From contig OZ023273.1 of the NCBI GenBank assembly GCA_964007475.1, forward strand, positions 147,843,308-147,907,307: 64,000 nucleotides of DNA, in the 5' to 3' direction. The DNA comes from Hybos culiciformis. Lineage: Eukaryota > Arthropoda > Insecta > Diptera > Hybotidae. How positions within the stretch are numbered: position 1 is the stretch's first letter; the number at the start of each line of letters is the position of its first letter. The notes beneath the pieces are model-generated. The model did not search any database and was not told the origin of the DNA. It was given only the letters and a program-made list of their open reading frames with translations. Shown here in pieces: positions 40,735 to 52,696 of this stretch. Made by a program: the position numbers and the translations under genes.

Positions 40735-40880
40735 ATACATATAAGAAAACGACACAAAAATTTAAGTGGGCCAATTGAAAAATTGACACAAATTCCAGTC
40801 CGATGTTGGAATTGAACCGATGATCGAAAAGGCCATAGGATAAGGGCAATACCAATACCAATGACGGAATCTAATTTAAT
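40735..40880 (-). mobile_element. probable relic of a tRNA-derived SINE
   Basis: On the minus strand, GGTTCAATTCC (about 40810-40820) matches the RNA polymerase III B-box consensus GGTTCRANTCC. It is followed by AACATCGGACTGGAATTTGTG, which resembles the segment after the tRNA head in insect SINEs. Upstream, CCTTATCCTATGGCC could be a decayed anticodon arm. No convincing A-box and no complete cloverleaf can be drawn, so this is not called a functional tRNA. Local GC content is higher than in the flanks. The boundaries are approximate because no target duplication was identified. Confidence 0.4.
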
Positions 40881-43800
40881 ATGTTTTAGAATTAGATAAT
40901 TTCATATATTTTTCATTTTAGAATTTAACATTTATAGTCAAGATAGTAAGTTAGTCAAGAACTAATTTTTTTTGCTCCCGAAATTTTTCTATCTACTTTT
41001 TTGATATCGAATACTAAGCTTAGAATGGAATAAAACGTTATAAGGTATTCTAAAAATTCAGAAAGGTAGAAATTTATCTTATTCAAAAAGAAGTAGTTTC
41101 AATGTAGTTTTTGTATAACAGTTTAGCTCCACACGCGCCGGCCTGATTGTTGAATGATTGTAGTTATTGCTTGCTTTAATTCTCATATAGCTCATATAGC
41201 TATGTATAAAAATACTGAATTTTATCGTTAAGAACTTTTTGAATCTAATCTCCACGCGTTTTACAGCTTTATACATTAATTATTTTGTAAAAAAAAATTG
41301 TTTCAATATCAAACCCTTATTGATTAATAACAAATATATCAATTGTAACTGATATTATCTAATGCTTAAAACATAAAAAATATTATATCTTAAAAACACT
41401 ATTTTTTTTTCTTAAATAAAAAACGATTAACTGACGACAATTTTTATAAAATATATTAATTAAAAGATTTTATTAACTTGTCTTCACTTCAAGTCAATCA
41501 TAACACTTTTGTGCCAATTAATAATCCGTGCTCAAAATGCATTAACATCATTAATTCTTATTCTTACAATGTTAGTTTTTTTTTCTTCTTCTTTTTTCTC
41601 TATGATTTTTCTTATTAGTTTTTTTTTTTATTATTGAATAAAAAAGAATACCTATAATCTAATTCCTTTCAAAGAGTTATATCTGATTGAAAAATTCACA
41701 GTTAGTTTTTATTAATTTGAACATTTTCCTTGCTTACATAAAAAAGTGTTTTTTTTTCATTTCATTTCTTTTATTTTATTTTATTATTTTTTTTTTTTCT
41801 TTAATTAATACGAAGTAAAAATAATTTTCTTTATTAGGTCGATTCTACAGAAAATTTTATATTGATTTTCTAATGAGTTTTTTTTATCTTTTTTTTTTTT
41901 TTTTAGTTTCTTTTACATTAGTGTCAATTCTACTAGTAGTGTTGATGTATATGAATTATATAATGTAAAAGATATAATTTTGAACAGGGTTTCAAGAATA
42001 AAAAATATATGTTTGAAATATGATCAATCAATAATATAATATTATTTGATTAAAAATTAATTCTCAAAGAAAACCCTACATTATTCTTATTTTCGAGGAG
42101 TTCAAGTATCACCGACGACGGTTTTATTTATTATTTCAAATCTTACTATCAAAATAGTATTAGATTATTTGAAAATAATCTTTATTTTTGAAATAAAAAT
42201 TATCAAACAGAACATTAAGTTAAAGGAAAAAAATTTGTCAATGCTATATTCATACTACGTTCATACTGTACTATGACTTCATACTATAATATCCCTCATT
42301 TATACTTATATATAAATTTATGTTATTTACCTAAAGAAATATCTTATTTTTTAACTTTTTTATTCACGATAATTGGTTTGTTTACAAAAATCTAGAAAAA
42401 AAAAAACTAAATACTCTTTCGCTATGTCAATTTATTTGTAAATTTCTTGTTATCAAATCACAGTTAGAAACACCTTTAAATATATATGTATATTTTTTTT
42501 AATATTTACATAACTTAACTATAGGTATATAATACAAATAACTATATAAGATTGTTAACAAAAAAAATTTTTTTGACACAAATTCTTATATTGAAATTGA
42601 ATATCTTGTTAATTTATAATACCTTTGATTTAATATCAGAGAGAAATAATATTTTACTTTATGAAATTTGTTATTTTTTTCTAGTTTCTATGAAAAACCC
42701 TAATTGATTTATTTATCCTATTAGTTTCACTATACTACATTTACAGTTATTTGAATTGTTTTTCTTTAAAAAAAAAAAAAAAAAGTAAATAAATTTCACG
42801 GTGACACAAAATTCAATTCTAACGTCACACCTTAATGAAGTAGTTTCTTTTATAGTGTTAAACCGAATAAATATAATAATTTTTTGTTTTTTTTTTGTAA
42901 ACTATTGCATTTGTTTTGAGGCAAAATATTCATGTTGGTCATTTTCTATATTTATGACCGAATTTTTTTTTTTTTCTTCTAATATACAAATTCAATTTAT
43001 TTCTAAATTTTTTTTTTCTTTTTCTACTTCTAGAATTTGTATTGAAAATGTTTTGTAAAGATATGTACCTACTAAAATGAGAAAAAAAAACATCTATTTT
43101 TTTTGCACTTGCATAAAATTTATTATTCTCAATAAATAATAATAAAATTTCATTAAAAAACAATTTATTTTTATCAGTCTTACCGTATATATAAATTAAA
43201 AAAAGAAAAAGAAAAATTTAATAGTGTATTATGAAACTGATTTTGAGTAGGCTGAAAAAACTTGTAGATACTATATGTAGTTAGAATAATAGTAATAATA
43301 ATATTATTAGATATTTTACAGAAAAATATATGATAAAAAAATATTTTTTGAGAGATATTTCATTTTTTTTAAGCCTTTAGGATGATAAATTATTACAAAG
43401 ACTTTTTAGTAGTAATGCAGAATAATACAAAAAAAAAAAAAATAGATAGGTCAATCAGAAAAACAGGAAGAATATTTTTTGAAATGATTGATTGAAATGT
43501 TGTAAATTTTCTATATTATATAATAAACAATATGAACATAATATTTATATCCATATTTATTATGTATAATATTTTCTTTATAGTTAACATAGATTAATTA
43601 TATTAAAATATTTATGTTATAATATATATAATATATATTTGAATTTTATTACATATACTTAATAATATGTAGGTTTCAATATTAATTAAAAATTTTATTT
43701 TTTTTTATCAATATTCAGTAATCGTTAAAAAAATATTTGGGTTAAAACAACATAATAGAGTTTTATGAAATCTAATTAAGTATTATTACAACCGACAGTT

Positions 43801-46516
43801 AATTTTGTATTAATTAAGATTGTCATAAACAAAATGTATAGATAATGAACACTTAAATATACAAATAAACTACTTATATTATTGCTTATTTATTAAAAAG
43901 CGGACGCAAGAAATTTATAAGTTTAAGTAATCGTTATGAAGGTTTTTTTTTTTTTTGAGTAATTAATTAAAATTTTATAATATTTTTAAAATTTAATATG
44001 AGATATTAAAATTTTTTTAAAAAGTTCGTAAAAGGGTTTAGTAAAATAGATGAGAAAAAGAGAAATTATTATTAAGATAAAGTGTTTTTTTAGTTCATTT
44101 TAACTTTCTTTTTTTCAACTATATTTGATGGTTTGATATGAATAATCCAGTTCAAATTGGCAAAAGTAAAAAATCCACAAGCAATTTTATATTCAAAACG
44201 TTTCACTTCAATTTCAATTTTCATCAGGATTTTTTTATTTTTTCATACAATAAGATTTTATTAACGATTAAAAAATAAAATTCACTTTTATAACAAATTA
44301 ATAAATTGCAACGATTTTCTACTTAATCATGTTATATATTATAAAATAACATAACATTATTATTTCAGAAGATATTTTTTACCATTTATAATTTAATTAA
44401 ATTAATTTCCTGAATTTGAGAAAAAGTTTGTTAAATAATAATCAAATAAATGGTATAAAAAATTTATCTATTTCCGTCTTACTTAATCATCAATTAAGTT
44501 ATTGTTTTCGAAATCAATAACAATTTTCTTATGTTATTTTTTCTTAATGAGCATACAAACATGATTACTATGCTAAATTTAGTAAAGCCATAAATATAAG
44601 CTAAATACAAATAATAATAATAATAATAATACTATAAAGACATTGAAACATAAAATTCAATTCATTAATATTATTTGATTGATTTAATTTTGTTTTTAAT
44701 GAGCTAAAAAAGACGATCAGTTATTTAAATATTATATTCATATCAATTGGTTTAGAAATAAGTTCATAAATTATGTGTGTAAAAGGTAAATTTAACTAAA
44801 CGTAAAAGTTTCCCTTGACAATTAAGGCTCTTAAAACCAGTAAAATTCTGTAGTAATGCCTTATATTGATGTTAAGATTGAGATATATTAACTATTTAGT
44901 GTTCAATCTAATTTGAAAACAGAAAAGATGTAACATTTTAACAATAAATTTTTAAGATATTAGATCTTAACGTTGCTCTTTGTCTATTTGGAGAATTTTT
45001 TAACTTGTACAGAACATTTATTTTCTCACTAGATCGACAAAATACAATTCTAAAACTTTGCGTATATCACAAAAGTCTTATAAACTGATTTCAGTGATAT
45101 TGTTAAACTATACATACATAAAAAAAATAATGACTTATTGAATATGTATATTTTGTTGATTAACCATCAAACTAGAGTAGTAGTAATTTATTTAAATATA
45201 TGATAAATAATATAAACGACAAAAGAAACTTAAAAATCAAATTAATAATTTCGAATTATGGGTGGAGGTCAAAGTAACTGCGCGCTACAAAGGAGCAAAA
45301 TTTTATAAATAGAGAAAATTAAATTAAATATTAATCTTCTAATTTTCTACCTTAATAAAATATATGGTAAAACAAAATTCAGTTTTACATTAATCATGTT
45401 ATTTTTTTTTTGATTTTGATGATTTGCTGAAGTTTATATTAAATTAACATTGAAAAATCTCTTAATAAGACGGAAATAAAAACTATAATAAATTTAATAT
45501 TAATAATAAAAAAAAAATTATATACTGAATAGTGTATTAGAAATTGAGGGATAGAGGAATTACCCAAAATAATCAAAATCAAATATAGTAGTGTTTTAAG
45601 CTGCGCTTAACCATAAAATGTCAATTTTGACGAAACCAGTCCTTTGGAAAAAATTTTATTAAACAAATTCAAGTGTGATTTGCACTCAGAGATTATTATT
45701 TTGTTCAATCTCAAGACATTTTATAACCAGGTGATCATAAACTCCAGATATAGGATAATATCAAAAAAAAATATATTAAACAATTTTTACCAGTTCCCTT
45801 ACCTCGGCCTTTTATTACCTTATTTACAACAAGTTCATAAAATGCTACTTTAGTAGGCAAAAAAAAAAAAAAAAAACACGAAATAAACAATATTATGCTA
45901 AGATTATTGAAAAAGAAAAAAAAAACATTCCATGCCTAAATAGTTTTGCCTTTAAGGTGTGTAGTGTTCTATTTTTCTGCAATAATTATGATTTTTACAT
46001 CCAAATTGCAATAATAGTGAACTAGAAAAAAACAAATTTGTTTTTATGTAAATAGTAAAAATGCAAAAGAATCTAACTGAGTACAGTATAATGACATAAG
46101 CAAATATATGAAGATTTTTTTTAATATAAAAATATACCTGTACAGATACCTAAATAAATTTAAATTGAAGAATAAAAATTCATTTAATAAATTTAACTTA
46201 ATATTCAGCGAAAGAATTGCCCCCAATTGTTTTTTGAAACTCTTCTTTTTGCACATTCTATTATACCAAATACTGTAAAATATTTTCGGGCCTAAATATT
46301 TAATAAAAAACATAAGTAAAATTAATAGCTAAGTAAAATGTAAAAGTATTCGAACTTTCATTACTTCAAATTCTCTAAAATAAAAAAATAAATTAAATTT
46401 TTAACCTTTTTCAATAACCTATGCCTAAATAATTTCTTACAGTCAAATATATTTTATCTTTAAATTAAATGAGTTTATGGTACGGTGCGTTGCGGCAGAG
46501 TGTCTACCTAATGTTT

Positions 46517-46554
46517 ATTCTGTGTCTTTATTATATGTTTATTACAGGTAATTG
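46517..46554 (+). promoter_or_regulatory. osp: weaker candidate recursive splice site at 46547|46548
   Basis: A T-rich tract (about 46512-46543) leads to TTTATTACAG, which abuts GTAATT. The pyrimidine tract is interrupted by purines and the donor half is average, so this is a second-tier candidate. It falls between the two stronger sites. Confidence 0.3.
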
Positions 46555-47762
46555 CACAAAAACTATGTTGCAAAACATTTAGATAATAATAAATATTGCA
46601 CCCAAATGATGATTTTTCATCTTTTACATGAATTTAAGACAATTTTAATAAATATTTTTTGAGTTATATAATTTATAATGCATTTTTAATACAATCGATT
46701 CAAAGATTCAAAATCAGATTTTATTATTTACATGCTTACATTATTATATTTGTACATTGAAATCATAAATATATATATTAGATTGATATTGAATTATAAC
46801 AGTCATATATAAGATTCGAACAGTAATTGATATACCCATGAAATTAATTTTTTATAAATTTTATTTTCTATATATATAAATTGATATAATTAAAGACATC
46901 ATATTGACTAGTGACCTCAAAAATTATTGAATTAAAACTTAATTCAATTTACATGTTCAAAATATAATTTTTGATGTTATACTTGTTTATTATTATTGTT
47001 ATTATTTTTTTTTTTTTAATAAAATTCTTCACATAATCATGAACAAATTAAAATTTATTGGATCGGTAAATTATATACTTTTGCTATTTGAATTTAAATG
47101 AAATTATTATAATCTGATTCAAAAAAAAATTTATATATATATATGTTTTTTTTTTTTTTGTGTGTAAATGAAACTGTTAAATAATTTGTATATTTAACAC
47201 CTACATTTACTTATATGTACTGTAGATAATCTAAAGAAATGAAGAAAAATATAGATTAAAATCTTAACAGATTTAGGCCAACAGAGAGTATAGGTACAAA
47301 TTATTTATGTTGATGTTGACCAATAAAACCATTACTTAAAAAATTCTTGTTTTACTTTTTTCATTCAAGCTTTATTATATATAAGTATGTGTGTTGTTTA
47401 TTTTAAAAATAATAAAAATAAATTAAATTATTAAATTATATATATCATCTATCATGTTACTCATAATTTTCCAATAAGTTTTTAGAATTTCCTTTTTCTT
47501 AATTTTCATAAATAAATATGATATACGATAAAAGACTCCAAAACTAAGCTGATATAACAAAAGTGCTTTCTTCTTTCAACATACTTAACGATGATTTTAC
47601 GCTGTGTTAATTTTTTTTCCTATTATGACTAGCAGACTTAAAACAGTTTAATATATTAAAAATAAAAATATTATACTTATACAACTGATGAACACCCTAG
47701 TCATTCATAACTTTCTTAGCTAATAAAATTGGGGGCAAAATCTAATCCAATTTCAAAAAAGG

Positions 47763-47766
<4 letters not shown>

Positions 47767-47839
<73 letters not shown>
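47767..47839. repeat. (TA)36 microsatellite
   Basis: An uninterrupted TA tract of 73 bp. A second, shorter TA tract at 47879-47892 follows a poly-A run. TA tracts of this length can extrude as cruciforms and are prone to length errors in assembly. Confidence 0.98.
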
Positions 47840-47844
<5 letters not shown>

Positions 47845-48360
47845 ACCAATAATTCACATTTGTTTAAAAAAAAAAAAATATATATATATATACCAAAATG
47901 ATGAAAATACCAAATACAGAAAATATGAATGAAAACCACAAAGTAGTTTTTCTTTACCATTTATAAAAATGTAATAAATGTGTTGTATATATAAATAGAA
48001 TTAAAATTAAGTAAAATTTATCTTACTTACTTACATTACATAGCAAAATGTATGGTGATTTCGCTCAATTAAATATTATGTGTGTAAACAGCTTAGCTAT
48101 GTAATCACTTTTAAAACGCTGATGTGATTTGAAATCAATTTTACTTTAAACTATTACTGATTATTAGTTGCATTCGAAATTCGTGTGAAAATAATTTTTA
48201 TTTAATTTAATTTTAACATGTATACCATTATATTTGTACAAATTATTATGTAAAAAAATTAGGAATAATCTCTCTTCGATTGTTCTGAAAAGTGTCCGTT
48301 CATTGATCAAGCTAAAAATCACACACTTTCACATTCAGAACATATGCATTAAAAAACAAA

Positions 48361-48402
48361 ATTGCTTGATTCTGCATCAAAAAAAAAAATTGCTTGATTC
48401 TG
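48361..48402. repeat. short direct repeat ATTGCTTGATTCTG, 28 bp apart
   Basis: The 14-mer occurs at 48361-48374 and 48389-48402, separated by a poly-A run. Slippage around the A run is the likely origin. Confidence 0.7.
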
Positions 48403-48772
48403 GGATCGACCTTTCCATGAGATTTTGTTTGTGGTGGATAAATTTAACTAACAGAACACAATAGCAAAGTTTAAATACTTTAATCGTTGATTTGAAGGTG
48501 AAAAAACATCGTCATCCAAAATCAAAAAAAAAAAAAAAACAGAAATAAATTATTTGTCCCTAGTTACAAAATAAAAAAACTGTTGAAAATCGGTACATAA
48601 ATAAATGAAATAAACACTCAACATATTCATAGATCTAACCAAAAATATTATTTAAGACTTTCGGTCTAATTTCGAACTCTTAGATCAGATAAGAATATTT
48701 TTTTTTTCTTAAGATAAGTTAATACGCGATGTAATTTGTCGATTACAAAAATATGTTGATATTTATAATACG

Positions 48773-48898
48773 AATATTTTTATGTTACTTCTTAGTAATA
48801 TGTACAGTGAGCCATCACAATAGACTTCAAGCGAGATATATTTTTATGTTCCTTCATAGTAATATGTACAGTGAGCCATCACAATAGACTTCAAGCGA
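48773..48898. repeat. tandem duplication, two units of 64 bp
   Basis: TATGTT at 48781 recurs at 48845, a 64-bp period. The segment from TAGTAATATGTACAGTGAGC through ACTTCAAGCGA is identical in the two copies, with only a few differences before it. The high identity suggests a recent event. Confidence 0.85.
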
Positions 48899-49545
48899 CG
48901 TTATCAATGAACATTATTGAAGTATTTCAAAAATATTATAATTTCGCAAAAAAAATTTTATCGAAGCAGGAAATTCTTCAACAAGTATATATATGTAGCC
49001 AATCCTGGAAAAGCCCATTACTAAAGTTAAATTCACTATAATTAAAACAAGTAGTACCGATATAATTATGTTGAAATGTTTAATGAATAAATTTCACTTT
49101 TGTTTTTCTATTTTTTTATTTTTTGGATCTAATAAAAATAAACTGTAAATCATTTTACTCTTATTTTTGTTTTTAATTTTTTTTTTTTTAAATAATAATA
49201 ATAATTGCACTTCCTCTCATAATAATTATCTCTGTAGGAAAGAAATTGTTCAAAAAAAAAAATACAAAATGCGAAAGTGCAACATTTTTTTTTTTTTTCA
49301 ATTTAAATTTTATGATGTAAAAAAGCAAAATGTAATACAAAATGTTGCTTACAACAACAAAAAGTTGTATTATGCACTATCTTATGCACATTATAAAAAA
49401 CAAAGTCGTTATAAACTTTCACTTTAATTGCTATCCGATGGCGCATTTAATTTTTATCACCACATAAATGCATGGTGTGCGCCAGATATATTATGCAGCT
49501 CGTATTCAAGCGACGAAATTTTTAAACGTTTTTCCTTTAAATTTA

Positions 49546-49576
<31 letters not shown>

Positions 49577-49875
49577 CTAAATATAATATTTCATAGAAAA
49601 TGTCATCAAAGTATGTTTACTCATTTATGATGAAGCAACTAAATAATATAAAAAAAAAAAATATGAATATTCAAAGCTTTATTTTTATGATTTACGAAGA
49701 AATTTTTTTTAAAAATCGTATCTATTACTTCTTGTTTCCTATAATATTTAAATAGTACCTAATGTATATATTAGACTGGCAAAGCTGTAAATCAAAATTA
49801 GAGTCGTTTTATAATGCTGATTGATACTTTTGAAACATCTTAACTAAAACTTATTGTATTGTGTACGTATATATA

Positions 49876-49962
49876 TACCTTCTTCAACATAAACTATTAA
49901 TCGCAACTCTTATCGTTCATCACAACTTTTATAACAGCTCTTATACCTTCTTCAATATAAAC
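49876..49962. repeat. direct repeat of a 20-bp block, 67 bp apart
   Basis: TACCTTCTTCAACATAAACT (49876-49895) recurs at 49943-49962 with one difference. The intervening sequence holds further CTTAT and CACAACT echoes, suggesting an older 67-bp duplication. Confidence 0.65.
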
Positions 49963-50134
49963 TGGTTTGTTAAAAAGTATTATCTTCTAAATCTAAACGC
50001 TAGTATCTAGAACTGCAGCTGTCATATTTTAACCCAGCTCCAAGATACATAATACTTTATATTTAGTACGAAAAATATAATTAGCACATAATTTGTAGTT
50101 ATTGTTAAAATCTAAAATAAATGCATATTTTTTT

Positions 50135-50188
50135 TAATATATTGCTAAGATTTGTACCTTGTAATATATTGCTAAGATTTGTATCTTC
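50135..50188. repeat. tandem duplication, two units of 27 bp
   Basis: TAATATATTGCTAAGATTTG is present at 50135 and 50162, followed by TAC or TAT and CTT. The near identity points to replication slippage. Confidence 0.8.
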
Positions 50189-52481
50189 TATGTACCTATT
50201 CCAAATATTTTTATCATTATTTATTTTTCCCACTAGTGAAAATTACTCACAACGAAGGCCATATATATCCCAAAAGATGAAAATAATATTTAAAAATTTT
50301 GACACAAACTTATTTTCCGCATTGTGTTTTTTTTTTTCAATTTTTCTATTAATATACTAATTGGATACTGAGCCTTTTATTTTTCTCTTACTTCATAAAT
50401 TTGTCAAGCTTTGTTTATACTTTGGTTATGTATAGTAAATAAATATAAAATAAATATTTTTTGTGTGTGGGAAGAATGACACTATATTGTAAGTGGAAAT
50501 ATTATAGAAACAAACATAATATAATGTTAACTATTCCTAGAAAGAAATTTGAAAAATTTTTACAAGAACCTTTTTGAACCAAACATATTTTTGAAAGCTT
50601 TTTAATGTTATAAAAATTAGAAAAACTTAATCCATAAGAAAAAGTGATAATTCATTAAACAAGTAGTAGACATACAAGGTTATACATTTTTTTTTTTGGC
50701 AAAATTTATAAAATATAGTTAAAAATGTGCTAAATTTCAATTAAAATTTTATTTAAGTTTGTCATGAAAACTATACATTGTGAACGACCGCCGTACGCCG
50801 ACTGTTTAAAATAATTTTGGATGCTGAGCCCATTAATTAAGTAGGTATTTATCTGTAATAATTTTCCGGTCTATCACTGCGATTGATTATTTAATATTCT
50901 TTAACAGATATTTTCTTGTGATTCCAAAAATTTTCCCAGGATTTTCTAGGCACAATTAATTTTATGTTGCTTAAACTTAAATGACCCAAAAGATCTGACG
51001 TTGAAGAGAATTACAACTTAAACATATAAGACAATCTTATAAAAATGCTTCAAGGGAAATTTTTTTTCAATAAAAATCTTTGTCTGATATTACTTTTAAA
51101 AGTATTGTATAAATATCGGTACTACTATAATACTTGTATAAACATTTTTTTTTTCTTTAATGTGTCGTAAATAAATTTTAATACTCTGTGTTCATAAAGT
51201 GGTCAATGACATTTGATTAAAAAAAAAAAAAAAAATTGTTTTGGAAATTTTTCATTCAATGAAAGTATTTTTTTTTTTTTTGTTTTTTATTAAACAACAA
51301 TCTCAAACCTCTCAAAGTCTAAAAAAGCATGATTCTTTTTTTTTTGTCAATCCATCCATATTGATAATTTTTTTTTGATGGTTATTATTTAAAGGAAAAA
51401 AAAAATTTACCTCAAATTACAAGTAGTAATGGAAATTGAAGTAAACTTTTAACATTAAAGCAAATTGAATAGTTTTCCAAAATTTCAAATTCACAATTTT
51501 CATGGGTATACAATTGAAGGCCGTCTGAACATATTTGAAAACCTCACAAAATTGACGACTATAATCTCTTTAAATAGGCACATTTTAAATTTTCCTTTCG
51601 TTCTACTAAACTTTTTATTTTTTTTGTTTTTTTTTGTAGAAACTTTTTCCTTTTTTTTGTTTTTAGTCCTTCAATGTTGTGTAAACACAGATCCTGTATA
51701 TCAAAATTCACTGTCTAAAAATACTGTTTTATTTCAAGATTTTTAAGCACAGGATTTTGAAATACAGAATATTAAAATTTAAAAATACAAGATTTCAGAA
51801 ATACAGTACGACAGAAAATAATTTTAATTGCAATTCAACTAAAATTAATCTCTTTTTACAAACTTTACTCAAATACGACTAAGATTATGGAAAGAAATAT
51901 TTTTTATTAGAAATTTTTGATTCTTTTTTTGTTTTGGTTCGTTGTCTGTGGCTACAGACTAGAATTAGTTAATAACATAAAATTTATAAGAAAAATGTCA
52001 TACTAATAAGAGGTGTCTGATTTTTTTTTAGTTAAACGTACTATTTTAGTTTTTTAAATGAATTAAAAACAACATTTTTTATAGAAACAGAAAAGCAGAA
52101 CCCTAATCAAATGATTTCTTCGCAGTTTTTTTTTTTTTGTCTTTTTATCTTATTAAAAAGTTGTGAATTTCGAATTACTTTCTACTATATTAGAAATTTT
52201 TATTTTTATTTAATACAAAAAACATGACAGCATTTCAAATTGATTATTTTTATCGACTTGTTAACATTAATAATATTTTTTATTAACATTTTATCAAATT
52301 TTTTACATACTGTTTTTTTTTTTTATTTGTATTTTATAGAAACTTTTCTTTTTTTTTTATTTCACTTCTTACAGTTGAAAGTTCTTGACCCTGTTATTTT
52401 GAAATAACAAACTTTCGATTTTACTTTTAACTTTCAATTAAAAATTCGCGGATATCTGAAATTACATGTTTAGGCATTATC

Positions 52482-52696
52482 ATAGATTAAGAATACAGAA
52501 AGATGGGAAGCTTCATACAACATTTTTTCAGTCTTTTTTGGTATTTTTATGTGAAGGTGTTAGTAAAACTAAATAAAATTCTTTTCATATATTGATAATT
52601 ATCACGTATTTTATTTTGTTTTACTAACACATTCACATAAAAATACCAAAAATAATGTCGTATGAAGCTAACAATCTTTCTGTATTCTTAATCTAT
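52482..52696. mobile_element. foldback / long-inverted-repeat element, 215 bp, with 9-bp target duplication
   Basis: Two arms of about 90-98 bp (52482-52579 and 52608-52696) are inverted copies separated by about 28 bp. Both begin, read inward, with ATAGATTAAGAATACAGAAA. They differ by scattered substitutions and one small indel. GGCATTATC occurs directly outside both ends (52473-52481 and 52697-52705), a perfect 9-bp direct repeat consistent with target-site duplication. This structure fits a foldback or Mutator-like MITE. There is no coding capacity. Transcribed within osp, it would form a long, nearly perfect hairpin. Confidence 0.75.

Larger units (their letters stand above)
35546..47766. 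other. osp intron, AT-rich, no gene recognised
   Basis: No coding sequence is recognised. Apart from the SINE-like relic, two palindromes (36.4 and 37.5 kb) and the weak ratchet candidate at 46.5 kb, it is low-complexity A/T DNA. A compact CpG-bearing GC burst lies at 41131-41145. Confidence 0.6.

Noticed and set aside
40800..40870. Functional tRNA gene on the minus strand
   Set aside because: Only the B-box is convincing; no A-box, acceptor stem or complete cloverleaf can be drawn, so a SINE relic is preferred.
47766..47960. Open frame with a long Tyr-Ile repeat
   Set aside because: It is simply a translation of the TA microsatellite.
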